Shown: one piece after another, positions 31,469 through 40,292 of the stretch
How positions within the stretch are numbered: the stretch's first letter is position 1
Layout: each line of letters begins with the position of its first letter
Assembly (NCBI RefSeq): GCF_904067045.1
Contig: NZ_CAJFDC010000001.1
Span: forward strand, 496,001-560,000
Direction: 5' to 3'
DNA: 64,000 bases
Origin: Pseudomonas sp. FEN
GTDB taxonomy: Bacteria > Pseudomonadota > Gammaproteobacteria > Pseudomonadales > Pseudomonadaceae
Notes under the pieces: model-generated
Told to the model about the DNA's origin: nothing
The model's input: the letters and a program-made list of their open reading frames with translations, nothing else
The model's database searches: none
Translations under genes and position numbers: made by a program

Positions 31469-33317
31469 CCCTCAAGTGTGGCGAGCGGGCTTGCCCGCGC
31501 TGGGGAGCGAAGCCGCCCTAGAACCAGCCGCTCCGCTGTGTCAGCTAGAATGCGTATATCGGCTCATGCAATAGATCCACTGCGGGAGACCGCATCAACC
31601 GGTTTTTCGGGGGCTTCGCCCCCCAACGTGGGCAAGCCCACTCGCCACAAGGGCGGTCCCCTTCGCGGCGGTGCGACGTCCCGACAAGCCCTGCTCCTAC
31701 AGTACCGAATGCCGTGACACAACGAATGCGTGAGTTGACGCAATAGCCCTCAAGTGTGGCGAGCGGGCTTGCCCGCGCTGGGGGGCGAAGCCGCCCTAGA
31801 ACCAGCCGCTCCGCTGTGTCAGCTAGAATGCGTATATCGGCTCATGCAATAGATCCACCGCGGGAGACCGCATCAACCGGTTTTTGGGGGGCTTCGCCCC
31901 CCAACGTGGGCAAGCCCACTCGCCACAAGGGCGGTCCCCTTCGCGGTGGTGCGACGTCCCGACAAGCCCTGCTCCTACAGTACCGAATGCCGTGACACAA
32001 CGAATGCGTGAGTTGACGCAATAGCCCTCAAGTGTGGCGAGCGGGCTTGCCCGCGCTGGGGGGCGAAGCCGCCCTAAAATCAGCCGCTCCGCTGTGTCAG
32101 CTAGAATGCGTATATCAGCTCATGCAATAGATCCACTGCGGGAGACCGCATCAACCGGTTTTGGGGGGCTTCGCCCCCCAACGTGGGCAAGCCCACTCGC
32201 CACAAGGGCGGTCCCCTTCGCAGCGGTGCGACGTCCCGACAAGCCCTGCGCCTACAGTACCGAATGCCGTGACACAACGAATGCGTGAGTTGACGCAATA
32301 GCTCTCAAGTGTGGCGAGCGGGCTTGCCCGCGCTGGGGGGCGAAGCCGCCCTAGAACCAGCCGCTCCGCTGTGTCAGCTAGAATGCGTATATCAGCTCAT
32401 GCAATAGATCCACCGCGGGAGACCGCATCAACCGGTTTTTCGGGGGCTTCGCCCCCAACGTGGGCAAGCCCACTCGCCACAAGGGCGGTCCCCTTCGCGG
32501 CGGTGCGACGTCCCGACAAGCCCTGCGCCTACAGTACCGATGCCGTGCCGCAGCGGATGCGTGAGTTGACGCAATAGCCCTCAAGTGTGGCGAGCGGGCT
32601 TGCCCGCGCTGGGGGGCGAAGCCGCCCTAAAACCAGCCGCTCCACTGTGTCAGCTAGAATGCGTATATCAGCTCATGCAATAGATCCACTGCGGGAGACC
32701 GCATCAATCGGTTTTTCGGGGGCTTCGCCCCCCAACGTGGGCAAGCCCACTCGCCACAAGGGCGGTCCCCTTCGCGGCGGTGCGACGTCCCGACAAGCCC
32801 TGCTCCTACAGTACCGAATGCCGTGACACAACGAATGCGTGAGTTGACGCAATAGCCCTCAAGTGTGGCGAGCGGGCTTGCCCGCGCTGGGGGGCGAAGC
32901 CGCCCTAAAATCAGCCGCTCCGCTGTGTCAGCTAGAATGCGTATATCAGCTCATGCAATAGATCCACCGCGGGAGACCGCATCAACCGGTTTTTGGGGGT
33001 CTTCGCCCCCAACGTGGGCAAGCCCACTCGCCACAAGGGCGGTCCCCTTCGCGGCGGTGCGACGTTCCGACAAGCCCTGCGCCTACAGTACTGATACCGT
33101 GCCGCAGCGGATGCGTGAGTTGACGCAATAGCCCTCAAGTGTGGCGAGCGGGCTTGCCCGCGCTGGGGGGCGAAGCCGCCCTAAAACCAGCCGCTCCGCT
33201 GTGTCAGCTAGAATGCGTATATCGGCTCATGCAATAGATCCACCGCGGGAGACCGCATCAACCGGTTTTTCGGGGTCTTCGCCCCCAACGTGGGCAAGCC
33301 CACTCGCCACAAGGGCG
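31469..33317. repeat. Tandem array of seven ~277-bp units containing BIMEs and csdE 3' ends
   Basis: Units start at 31469, 31747, 32025, 32302, 32578, 32856 and 33132, with lengths 278, 278, 277, 276, 278 and 276 bp, plus a final partial unit of 186 bp. Each full unit has three parts. The first is a BIME of about 187 bp with inverted ends GTGGCGAGCGGGCTTGCCCGC and GTGGGCAAGCCCACTCGCCAC. The second is a spacer of about 51 bp ending in the half-REP GCTCCTACAG. The third is a tail of about 40 bp copying the end of csdE. Units differ by a few substitutions and 1-bp indels. No frame is conserved between units, so it is non-coding. It lies between convergent csdE and tcdA. Confidence 0.95.
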
Positions 33318-33325
33318 TCCATCTG

Positions 33326-34135
33326 CTACTCAGGTTTGAGCCGATCCGCCGGCCGGCGCATGCCCGCGACGATCTTGTCCACCGCCTTGGTCGCCGCGAC
33401 CATGCCGAAGGTCGCCGTCACCATCATCACCGCCCCGAAACCACCGGCGCAGTCCAGCTTCACCCCATCGCCGACAAAACTCTTCTGCAGGCAAATGCTG
33501 CCATCGGGCTTCGGATAACGCAGCTGCTCCGTGGAAAACACGCAAGGCACGCTGTAGTGGCGGGTCACCGTGCGCGAAAAGCCGTAGTCGCGACGCAAGG
33601 TCGAACGCACTTTCGAGGCCAGGGGATCATTGAACGTGCGGTTCAGGTCGCAGACCTGGATCAGCGTCGGGTCGATCTGCCCACCGGCACCGCCGGTGGT
33701 GATGATCTGGATCTTGCGCCGCTTGCACCAGGCGATCAGCGCCGCCTTGGCATTGACGCTGTCGATGCAGTCGATCACACAGTCGATGTCCGTGGTGATG
33801 TACTCGGCCATGGTCTCGCGGGTGACGAAATCACTCACCGCGTGTACCCGGCAGTCCGGGTTGATGCCCTTCAGGCGCTCGGCCATGACCTCGACCTTGG
33901 CCCGCCCCACGGTACTGTCCAGGGCATGCAACTGGCGATTGCTGTTGCTGACGCAGACATCGTCCAGATCGAACAGCGAGATCTCACCGACACCGCACCG
34001 GGCAATGGCCTCGGCGGCCCAGGAACCGACACCACCGACGCCGACGATCGCCACATGGGCGGCCTTCAGCCGTTCCAGACCTTCAATGCCATACAACCGG
34101 GCAACGCCGGCAAACCGCGGATCTTCTGCACTCAT
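33326..34135 (-). CDS. tcdA: tRNA threonylcarbamoyladenosine dehydratase TcdA (CsdL)
   Basis: TcdA cyclises t6A37 of ANN-decoding tRNAs to ct6A using ATP. In E. coli it receives help from CsdA and CsdE, whose genes lie just across the repeat array here. The protein is an E1/MoeB-like fold with the ATP-binding VAIVGVGGVGSWAAEAIARCG near residue 30, followed by LFDLDDVCVSNSNRQ. The C-terminal region has the family's cysteine-containing KLDCAGGFGAV. ATG 34135 (MSAEDPRF) gives 269 residues; ATG 34141 would add two. The gene converges on csdE. Confidence 0.93.
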   Translation of the reverse strand: MSAEDPRFAGVARLYGIEGLERLKAAHVAIVGVGGVGSWAAEAIARCGVGEISLFDLDDVCVSNSNRQLHALDSTVGRAKVEVMAERLKGINPDCRVHAVSDFVTRETMAEYITTDIDCVIDCIDSVNAKAALIAWCKRRKIQIITTGGAGGQIDPTLIQVCDLNRTFNDPLASKVRSTLRRDYGFSRTVTRHYSVPCVFSTEQLRYPKPDGSICLQKSFVGDGVKLDCAGGFGAVMMVTATFGMVAATKAVDKIVAGMRRPADRLKPE

Positions 34136-34398
34136 GACCATTACCCAAAAAACCGGCGCGCATTATAGGGCCGGGCGTAGGCGACGGACATCTCCAGCCT
34201 ATGAATGGTCGGCGACAAGTGTCAAATCACAACGTTTTGACGAGAATAGCGCTACAACAAACAAGGAAAGAACTTAAACCTCGCGCCATTGCCCAATGCC
34301 TGCTTGTACCTACGGTGCTGTACGCTCGACGGATAGCAAGTGTAGGATGCGCGCCGCTCTGTTCCCTGTTCTAGCCCTTTTCGGAACCCGAAATACCT

Positions 34399-36990
34399 AT
34401 GTCATCGCGTAAATTTGGACTCAACCTGGTCGTGGTGTTGGCCATTGCCGCACTGTTCACCGGTTTCTGGGCGCTGATCAACCGCCCGGTTTCGGCGCCT
34501 GACTGGCCCGAACAGATTGCCGGCTTCTCCTACTCGCCTTTCCAGCAGGGTCAATTCCCGCAGAAAGAACAGTACCCGACCGACGATGATATGCGTCGCG
34601 ACCTGGAGATCATGAGCAAGCTGACCGACAACATCCGTATCTATTCGGTCGACGGCACCCTACAGGACATTCCCAAGCTCGCCGAAGAATTCGGCCTGCG
34701 GGTGACCCTGGGGATCTGGATCAGTCCGGACCAGGAACGCAACGAGCGCGAAATCACCCGAGCCATCGAACTGGCCAACAGCAGCCGCAGCGTGGTACGC
34801 GTGGTGGTCGGCAACGAGGCGATCTTCCGCAAGGAAATCACCGCCAAGGAACTCGGCGTGCTGCTCGACCGCGTGCGGGCCGCCGTCAAGGTGCCGGTGA
34901 CCACCTCCGAACAGTGGCATATCTGGGAACGCAACCCGGAACTGGCCAAGCACGTCGACCTGATCGCCGCGCACATCCTGCCCTACTGGGAGTTCATCCC
35001 GATGGAGAAGTCCGGCCAGTACGTGCTGGATCGCGCCCGCGAACTCAAGCGCATGTTCCCGAAAAAGCCGCTGTTGCTATCGGAAGTCGGCTGGCCGAGC
35101 AATGGCCGCGTGCGTGGCGGTGCCGAAGCGACCCAGGCCGACCAGGCCATCTACCTGCGCACCCTGGTCAACAAGCTTAACCGCCAGGGCTTCAACTACT
35201 TCGTGATCGAAGCCTTCGACCAGCCGTGGAAGGCCAGCGACGAGGGTTCGGTAGGCGCCTACTGGGGCGTGTTCAACGCCGCGCGCCAGCAGAAGTTCAA
35301 CTTCGAAGGCCCGGTGGTAGCGATCCCGCAATGGCGCGTCCTGGCCATCGGCTCGGTGGTGCTGGCGTTGCTCTCGCTGACCCTGCTGATGATCGACGGC
35401 TCGGCCCTGCGTCAGCGCGGACGGACCTTCCTGACCTTTATCGCGTTCCTCTGCGGTTCGGTGCTGGTATGGATCGGCTACGACTACAGCCAGCAATACA
35501 GCACCTGGTTCAGCCTGACGGTGGGCTTCTTGCTGGCTATCGGCGCCCTGGGCGTGTTTATCGTCCTGCTGACCGAGGCCCACGAACTGGCCGAGGCAGT
35601 CTGGACCCACAAGCGCCGACGTGAATTCCTGCCGGTGGTAGGCGACTCGGACTACCGGCCGAAAGTCTCGATCCACGTGCCGTGCTACAACGAGCCGCCG
35701 GAAATGGTCAAACAGACCCTCGACGCCCTGGCGGCCCTCGATTACCCGGACTACGAAGTCCTGATCATCGACAACAACACCAAGGATCCGGCGGTCTGGG
35801 AACCGGTGCAGGCTTATTGCGAAACCCTCGGCCCGCGCTTCCGCTTCTTCCACGTCGCGCCGCTGGCCGGGTTCAAGGGTGGGGCACTGAACTACCTGAT
35901 CCCGCACACCGCCAAGGACGCCGAAGTCATCGCGGTGATCGACTCGGACTACTGTGTCGACCGCAACTGGCTCAAGCACATGGTGCCGCACTTCGCCGAT
36001 CCGAAGATCGCCATCGTGCAATCGCCGCAGGATTATCGCGACCAGAACGAAAGCACCTTCAAGAAGCTCTGCTACTCGGAATACAAAGGCTTCTTCCATA
36101 TCGGCATGGTCACCCGCAACGACCGCGACGCGATCATCCAGCACGGCACCATGACCATGACCCGGCGCTCGGTCCTGGAAGAACTGGGCTGGGCCGACTG
36201 GTGCATCTGCGAAGACGCCGAGCTGGGCCTGCGGGTGTTCGAGAAAGGCCTGTCGGCGGCTTATCACCACGAGAGCTACGGCAAGGGCTTGATGCCGGAT
36301 ACCTTTATCGACTTCAAGAAACAGCGTTTCCGCTGGGCCTACGGGGCGATCCAGATCATCAAGCGGCATACCGCCAGCCTGCTGCGCGGCAAGGACACCG
36401 AACTGACCCGCGGCCAGCGCTATCACTTCCTCGCGGGCTGGCTGCCGTGGGTCGCCGACGGCATGAACATTTTCTTCACCGTCGGTGCCCTGCTCTGGTC
36501 GGCGGCGATGATCATCGTGCCGAAACAGGTCGATCCGCCGCTGTTGATTTTCGCGATCCCACCATTGGCGCTGTTCGCCTTCAAGGTCGGCAAGATCCTG
36601 TTCCTTTACCGCCGCGCGGTCGGGGTCAACATGAAAGATGCCTTCGCCGCCGCGCTGGCTGGCCTGGCCTTGTCGCACACCATCGCCAAGGCGGTGCTGT
36701 ACGGCTTCTTCACCAGCAGCATCCCGTTCTTCCGCACACCGAAAAACGCCGATAACCACGGCCTCTGGGTGGCGATTTCGGAAGCCCGGGAAGAGATGTT
36801 CATCATGCTGCTGCTGTGGGCCGCGGCGCTGGGGATCTGCCTGGTGAATGGCTTACCGAGCTACGACATGCGCTTCTGGGTGGTCATGTTGCTGGTGCAG
36901 TCGCTGCCGTACCTCGCGGCGCTGATCATGGCGTTTGTTTCCTCGCTGCCGAAACCGGCCAGCGCGCAAGAGCCGGCGGCGCTCGCCTAA
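34399..36990 (+). CDS. ndvB: NdvB-type membrane beta-glucan synthase (GH17 + GT2)
   Basis: A two-domain envelope enzyme. After one N-terminal membrane helix (about residues 8-26) comes a periplasmic GH17-like domain with acid/base E140 in VVGNEAIFR and nucleophile E229 in [10 protein letters not shown]. In related proteins this domain acts as a beta-1,3-glucan transglycosylase. Three helices (about 310-395) lead to a cytoplasmic GT2 domain with D515/D517 in IDSDYCVD, an EDAELG motif and QRFRW at 642-646. More membrane helices follow. At 863 residues it matches P. aeruginosa NdvB, which makes cyclic beta-(1,3)-glucans linked to biofilm antibiotic tolerance. The specificity here is inferred. 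Confidence 0.88.
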   Translation: MSSRKFGLNLVVVLAIAALFTGFWALINRPVSAPDWPEQIAGFSYSPFQQGQFPQKEQYPTDDDMRRDLEIMSKLTDNIRIYSVDGTLQDIPKLAEEFGLRVTLGIWISPDQERNEREITRAIELANSSRSVVRVVVGNEAIFRKEITAKELGVLLDRVRAAVKVPVTTSEQWHIWERNPELAKHVDLIAAHILPYWEFIPMEKSGQYVLDRARELKRMFPKKPLLLSEVGWPSNGRVRGGAEATQADQAIYLRTLVNKLNRQGFNYFVIEAFDQPWKASDEGSVGAYWGVFNAARQQKFNFEGPVVAIPQWRVLAIGSVVLALLSLTLLMIDGSALRQRGRTFLTFIAFLCGSVLVWIGYDYSQQYSTWFSLTVGFLLAIGALGVFIVLLTEAHELAEAVWTHKRRREFLPVVGDSDYRPKVSIHVPCYNEPPEMVKQTLDALAALDYPDYEVLIIDNNTKDPAVWEPVQAYCETLGPRFRFFHVAPLAGFKGGALNYLIPHTAKDAEVIAVIDSDYCVDRNWLKHMVPHFADPKIAIVQSPQDYRDQNESTFKKLCYSEYKGFFHIGMVTRNDRDAIIQHGTMTMTRRSVLEELGWADWCICEDAELGLRVFEKGLSAAYHHESYGKGLMPDTFIDFKKQRFRWAYGAIQIIKRHTASLLRGKDTELTRGQRYHFLAGWLPWVADGMNIFFTVGALLWSAAMIIVPKQVDPPLLIFAIPPLALFAFKVGKILFLYRRAVGVNMKDAFAAALAGLALSHTIAKAVLYGFFTSSIPFFRTPKNADNHGLWVAISEAREEMFIMLLLWAAALGICLVNGLPSYDMRFWVVMLLVQSLPYLAALIMAFVSSLPKPASAQEPAALA

Positions 36991-37007
36991 TCGCGACGCA
37001 CTGCACG

Positions 37008-37034
37008 AAACGGCGGCCTGCGGGTCGCCGTTTT
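37008..37034 (+). terminator. Rho-independent terminator after ndvB
   Basis: AAACGGCG (37008-37015) pairs with CGCCGTTT (37026-37033), extendable by three pairs, and is followed by TTTGC. It lies 17 bp after the ndvB stop. Confidence 0.75.
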
Positions 37035-37071
37035 GCTTTAAGATATCCACCTTTTGCGCACCTCTATATTC

Positions 37072-37201
37072 CTGTAGGAGCAGCCGGTCGACGCTCGATT
37101 GCTCGCGATGATAGTTCAGGCTCCGCGGGGGTTCAGGCTCCCCGCGTTATCGTTAACGCCTATCGTCTCGGAGCGCTGCCCGGAGCAAGCTCGCTCCTAC
37201 A
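37072..37201. repeat. REP/BIME-type element before dapE
   Basis: It opens CTGTAGGAGCAGCCGGTCGA and closes with GCAAGCTCGCTCCTACA in inverted orientation, with a TCGCGAT-like arm and a CGCGGGG/CCCCGCG pair inside. It is the same type B family as 24664-24763 and 58959-59049. Confidence 0.7.
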
Positions 37202-37226
37202 TACATACCCGTTTCGGAGCTTTGCC

Positions 37227-38378
37227 ATGACGGCCCACGCCGACCTTTCGCCGACCCTGCAACTCGCTTGCGACCTGATCCGCCGCCCTTCCGTGACACC
37301 GGTCGACGCCGACTGCCAGAAGCTGATGATGCAGCGCCTGGGCGATGCCGGTTTCAAGCTCGAACCGATGCGGATCGAAGACGTCGACAACTTCTGGGCC
37401 ACCCATGGCCAACAGGCGGGCCCGGTGCTGTGCTTTGCCGGTCACACCGACGTAGTGCCCACCGGTCCGGTGCAGGCCTGGCAGAATGATCCGTTCGATG
37501 CACTGATCGACGAACACGGCATGCTCTGCGGACGTGGCGCGGCCGACATGAAAGGCAGCCTGGCAGCCATGCTGGTGGCCGCCGAGCGTTTTGTCGCCGC
37601 CTACCCGGACCACAAGGGCTCGGTCGCCTTCCTGATCACCAGCGACGAAGAAGGCCCGGCCCATCACGGCACCAAGGCCGTGGTCGAGCGCCTGGCGGCG
37701 CGTAACGAGCGCCTGGACTGGTGCATCGTCGGTGAGCCGTCGAGCACGACCCTGGTCGGTGACGTGGTGAAAAACGGCCGGCGCGGTTCCCTCGGTGCCC
37801 GTCTTACCGTACGCGGCGTGCAAGGCCATGTGGCCTACCCGCACCTGGCGAAAAACCCGATCCACCTGGCCGCCCCGGCCCTGGCCGAACTGGCCGCCGA
37901 GCACTGGGACGACGGCAACGCGTTCTTCCCACCCACCAGCTTCCAGATTTCCAACCTCAACTCAGGGACCGGCGCGACCAACGTGATCGCCGGCGAACTG
38001 GTGGCACTGTTCAACTTCCGCTTCTCCACCGAGTCCAGCGTCGAAGGCCTGCAACAGCGGGTCGCGGCGATCCTCGACAAGCACGGCCTGGACTGGCACG
38101 TGGAATGGGCACTGTCCGGCCTGCCGTTCCTCACCGAACCGGGCGCGCTGCTCGATGCGGTGTCGGCGAGTATCAAGGCAGTCACCGGGCGCGAAACCCA
38201 GGCCTCCACCAGCGGCGGGACCTCCGACGGTCGGTTTATCGCCACCCTCGGCACCCAGGTGGTCGAGCTGGGCCCGGTCAACGCGACGATCCATCAGGTC
38301 AATGAGCGGGTCCTGGCCAGCGACCTCGACGTGCTCACCGAGATCTACTACCAGACCCTGATCAAGTTGCTTGCCTGA
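37227..38378 (+). CDS. dapE: Succinyl-diaminopimelate desuccinylase
   Basis: DapE hydrolyses N-succinyl-LL-diaminopimelate to LL-DAP with a dinuclear zinc centre. The 383-residue M20 peptidase-family protein has metal ligands in [12 protein letters not shown] and [15 protein letters not shown], the catalytic glutamate in [12 protein letters not shown], and the C-terminal [11 protein letters not shown] and NATIHQVNE. The start is ATG 37227 with GGAG 7 nt upstream; the frame is open far upstream through ndvB and REP DNA but not coding. Its stop overlaps the rlmA start by 1 bp (TGATG). Confidence 0.96.
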   Translation: MTAHADLSPTLQLACDLIRRPSVTPVDADCQKLMMQRLGDAGFKLEPMRIEDVDNFWATHGQQAGPVLCFAGHTDVVPTGPVQAWQNDPFDALIDEHGMLCGRGAADMKGSLAAMLVAAERFVAAYPDHKGSVAFLITSDEEGPAHHGTKAVVERLAARNERLDWCIVGEPSSTTLVGDVVKNGRRGSLGARLTVRGVQGHVAYPHLAKNPIHLAAPALAELAAEHWDDGNAFFPPTSFQISNLNSGTGATNVIAGELVALFNFRFSTESSVEGLQQRVAAILDKHGLDWHVEWALSGLPFLTEPGALLDAVSASIKAVTGRETQASTSGGTSDGRFIATLGTQVVELGPVNATIHQVNERVLASDLDVLTEIYYQTLIKLLA

Positions 38379-39187
38379 TGCTTACCTGCCCACTCTGCTC
38401 CGCGCCCCTGAGCGCGGTCGACAATGGCGTGGCCTGTCCGCTCGGGCATCGTTTCGACCGCGCGCGCCAGGGTTACCTGAACCTGCTGCCGGTCCAGCAC
38501 AAGAACAGTCGCGACCCGGGCGACAACCTGGCCATGGTCGAGGCCCGGCGCGATTTCCTCAACGCCGGCCATTACGCACCGGTGGCCCGCCGCCTGGCGG
38601 AACTGGCCGCCGAGCGGGCGCCGGGACGCTGGGTCGATATCGGCTGCGGCGAGGGCTACTACACCGCGCAACTGGCCGAGGCCCTGCCCGCGGCCGACGG
38701 CTATGCGCTGGATATTTCCCGCGAGGCGGTCAAGCGTGCCTGTCGACGCAACCCGCGACTGACCTGGTTGATCGCCAGCATGGCGCGGGTGCCCTTGGCC
38801 GACGCCAGTTGCCAGTTCATCGCCAGCGTATTCAGCCCGCTGGACTGGCAGGAGGCCAAGCGCCTGCTGAGCCGCGGGGGCGGCCTGATGAAAGTCGGGC
38901 CGACCAGCGGTCATCTGATGGAACTGCGTGAACGTCTGTACGATGAAGTGCGCGAGTACACCGACGACAAGCACCTGGCGTTGGTGCCCGCCGGCATGGC
39001 GCTGGAGCACAGCGAAGTACTGGCGTTCAAGCTGAGCCTGGCCAACGCCCAGGACCGGGCGAATCTGCTGGCCATGACCCCTCACGGCTGGCGCGCGAGT
39101 GCCGAGCGCCGGGCACGGGTCATCGAACAGCCTGAGCCGTTCGAGGTCAGCATCTCGATGCGTTACGATTACTTCGTCTTACAATAA
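38378..39187 (+). CDS. rlmA: 23S rRNA (guanine745-N1)-methyltransferase RlmA
   Basis: RlmA methylates N1 of G745 in helix 35 of 23S rRNA using SAM. The 269-residue protein has an N-terminal zinc finger with ligands C4, C7, C20 and H24 (LTCPLC and VACPLGH), then a Rossmann methyltransferase domain with WVDIGCGEGYYT and the VFSPLDW motif. The 1-bp overlap with dapE suggests co-transcription. G745 methylation was a known factor in sensitivity to viomycin in E. coli. Confidence 0.9.
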   Translation: MLTCPLCSAPLSAVDNGVACPLGHRFDRARQGYLNLLPVQHKNSRDPGDNLAMVEARRDFLNAGHYAPVARRLAELAAERAPGRWVDIGCGEGYYTAQLAEALPAADGYALDISREAVKRACRRNPRLTWLIASMARVPLADASCQFIASVFSPLDWQEAKRLLSRGGGLMKVGPTSGHLMELRERLYDEVREYTDDKHLALVPAGMALEHSEVLAFKLSLANAQDRANLLAMTPHGWRASAERRARVIEQPEPFEVSISMRYDYFVLQ

Positions 39188-39200
39188 ATCCACTATTCAT

Positions 39201-39224
39201 GGCCTTGAACAGTGGTTCAAGGCC
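39201..39224 (+). other. Perfect 10-bp hairpin without T-tract
   Basis: GGCCTTGAAC (39201-39210) and GTTCAAGGCC (39215-39224) with a 4-nt loop, 14 bp after rlmA and 49 bp before the next gene. The lack of a T-run makes a classical terminator unlikely. It may be an mRNA stabilising or pausing hairpin. Confidence 0.6.
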
Positions 39225-39272
39225 GACAAAATCCGCGAATGGATTTTTCGAACAGCCACAGCGAGGACTTCC

Positions 39273-39650
39273 ATGCGCCAGCCCGATATCGAGATTTACC
39301 TCAAGGACGACGACGTCGACCACAAGGCCATTGCCACCTGGCTCGGCGCCGCGCTGGGCCCTTGCAGCGACTGGAGCCAGAAAGGCCAGACCTGGAAGTG
39401 CCTGGCCGGCGGCGTGCCGGTGACCTGGCTGCCCAAGGCCGTGGGCAAATGGAACAGCTTGTACCTGGAAAGCGACCAGACCCCATGGGATGACGACATC
39501 GCCTGCGCCCGCGCCGCCTTTGCCGCGCTGAACGTGGAAGTGCGTTGCGCCCCGGGGAGCTGGGTCGAGGAGGAAGGCGAGGAGACCGCCGATCGCTGGA
39601 TCCGCATCAGTGCCGATGGCGAAGAAGAGATCACCTGGCGTACCGCCTGA
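39273..39650 (+). CDS. Conserved hypothetical protein
   Basis: A 125-residue acidic soluble protein with no signal peptide or membrane segment. It starts MRQPDIEIYLKDDDVDHKAIATWL with GAGGA upstream and is rich in tryptophan (SDWSQ, TWKCLAGG, WNSLYL, TPWDDD). No catalytic motif is recognisable. The equivalent position between rlmA and the cold-shock gene is also occupied by a hypothetical gene in other Pseudomonas, so it is a real lineage gene of unknown function. Confidence 0.8.
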   Translation: MRQPDIEIYLKDDDVDHKAIATWLGAALGPCSDWSQKGQTWKCLAGGVPVTWLPKAVGKWNSLYLESDQTPWDDDIACARAAFAALNVEVRCAPGSWVEEEGEETADRWIRISADGEEEITWRTA

Positions 39651-39690
39651 TGCTGACTGCGGGCACGGAGTCTGTGTGCCGAGCGGGCCC

Positions 39691-39810
39691 CTGTGGCGAG
39701 AGGGCTTGCCCGCGCTCGGCGGCGAAGCCGTCGTCAATCGGCTGAAAGACCGCGTCAGCCGGTTTTGGGGCTGCTTCGCAGCCCAGCGCGGGCAAGCCCG
39801 CTCGCCACAA
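39691..39810. repeat. BIME element (inverted REP pair)
   Basis: Ends CTGTGGCGAGAGGGCTTGCCCGCG and CGCGGGCAAGCCCGCTCGCCACA face each other, with a GGGGCTGCTTCGCAGCCC hairpin inside and the shared core AGACCGCGTCAGCCGGTTTT. It is a single copy of the element that forms the array at 31469-33317. It lies between convergent genes and may serve as a bidirectional terminator. Confidence 0.88.
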
Positions 39811-39839
39811 TAGGCCCTTCAACAGCATCACATCGGCGG

Positions 39840-40049
39840 TTACAGCCCGACCACATCCTCGGCCTGCAGACCTTTCTGGCCTTCCACCAGCGCGTACTCC
39901 ACCTGCTGCCCTTCCGCCAGGGAGCGGTGGCCTTCGCCACGAATCGCGCGGTAGTGCACAAACACATCCGCTCCGTCTTCACGCTGAATGAAACCGTAAC
40001 CCTTGGCGTCGTTGAACCACTTCACATTGCCTGTCTCGCGCGTTGCCAT
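39840..40049 (-). CDS. Cold-shock domain protein
   Basis: A 69-residue single cold-shock domain that binds single-stranded nucleic acid. RNP1 is KGYGFIQ (residues 16-22) and RNP2 is DVFVHY (28-33), preceded by [14 protein letters not shown] lies about 9 nt before ATG. The C-terminus ([16 protein letters not shown]) is typical of the CspD/CapB subgroup in Pseudomonas. The 243-bp divergent gap to plsB is long enough for the structured 5' leader common to csp mRNAs. That leader is inferred, not demonstrated. Confidence 0.92.
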   Translation of the reverse strand: MATRETGNVKWFNDAKGYGFIQREDGADVFVHYRAIRGEGHRSLAEGQQVEYALVEGQKGLQAEDVVGL

Positions 40050-40292
40050 GAATCCGTACTCCGTCTTGTTATTGTGGAATGGGCCCGGCTCGAAGAGCCC
40101 TTCATGGATCGTCGCCTGAACGTCGTGCTGTGCGGATGAGTCCTGCCGTTCATGGCGAACCTCTGAGTATAGGACAGGTCAAAAAACTCTCAATCAATAT
40201 TAGTTCGCCGCGTTTTTGCCGATCCTGGGTGAATACGGCACACTAGCCGCCGAGCAAACGCTCGGTTCACTCCACTTGCCTGCAGATGCCGT

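Noticed and set aside
31469..33317. CRISPR array
   Set aside because: The whole ~277-bp unit is repeated, with no short repeat plus unique spacer pattern, and there are no cas genes.
31478..33318. A series of 79-125 residue open frames, one per array unit, starting GTGGCGAGCGGG
   Set aside because: They are translations of REP sequence with no ribosome site. Units differ by 1-2 bp in length and their frames end differently, so there is no coding conservation.
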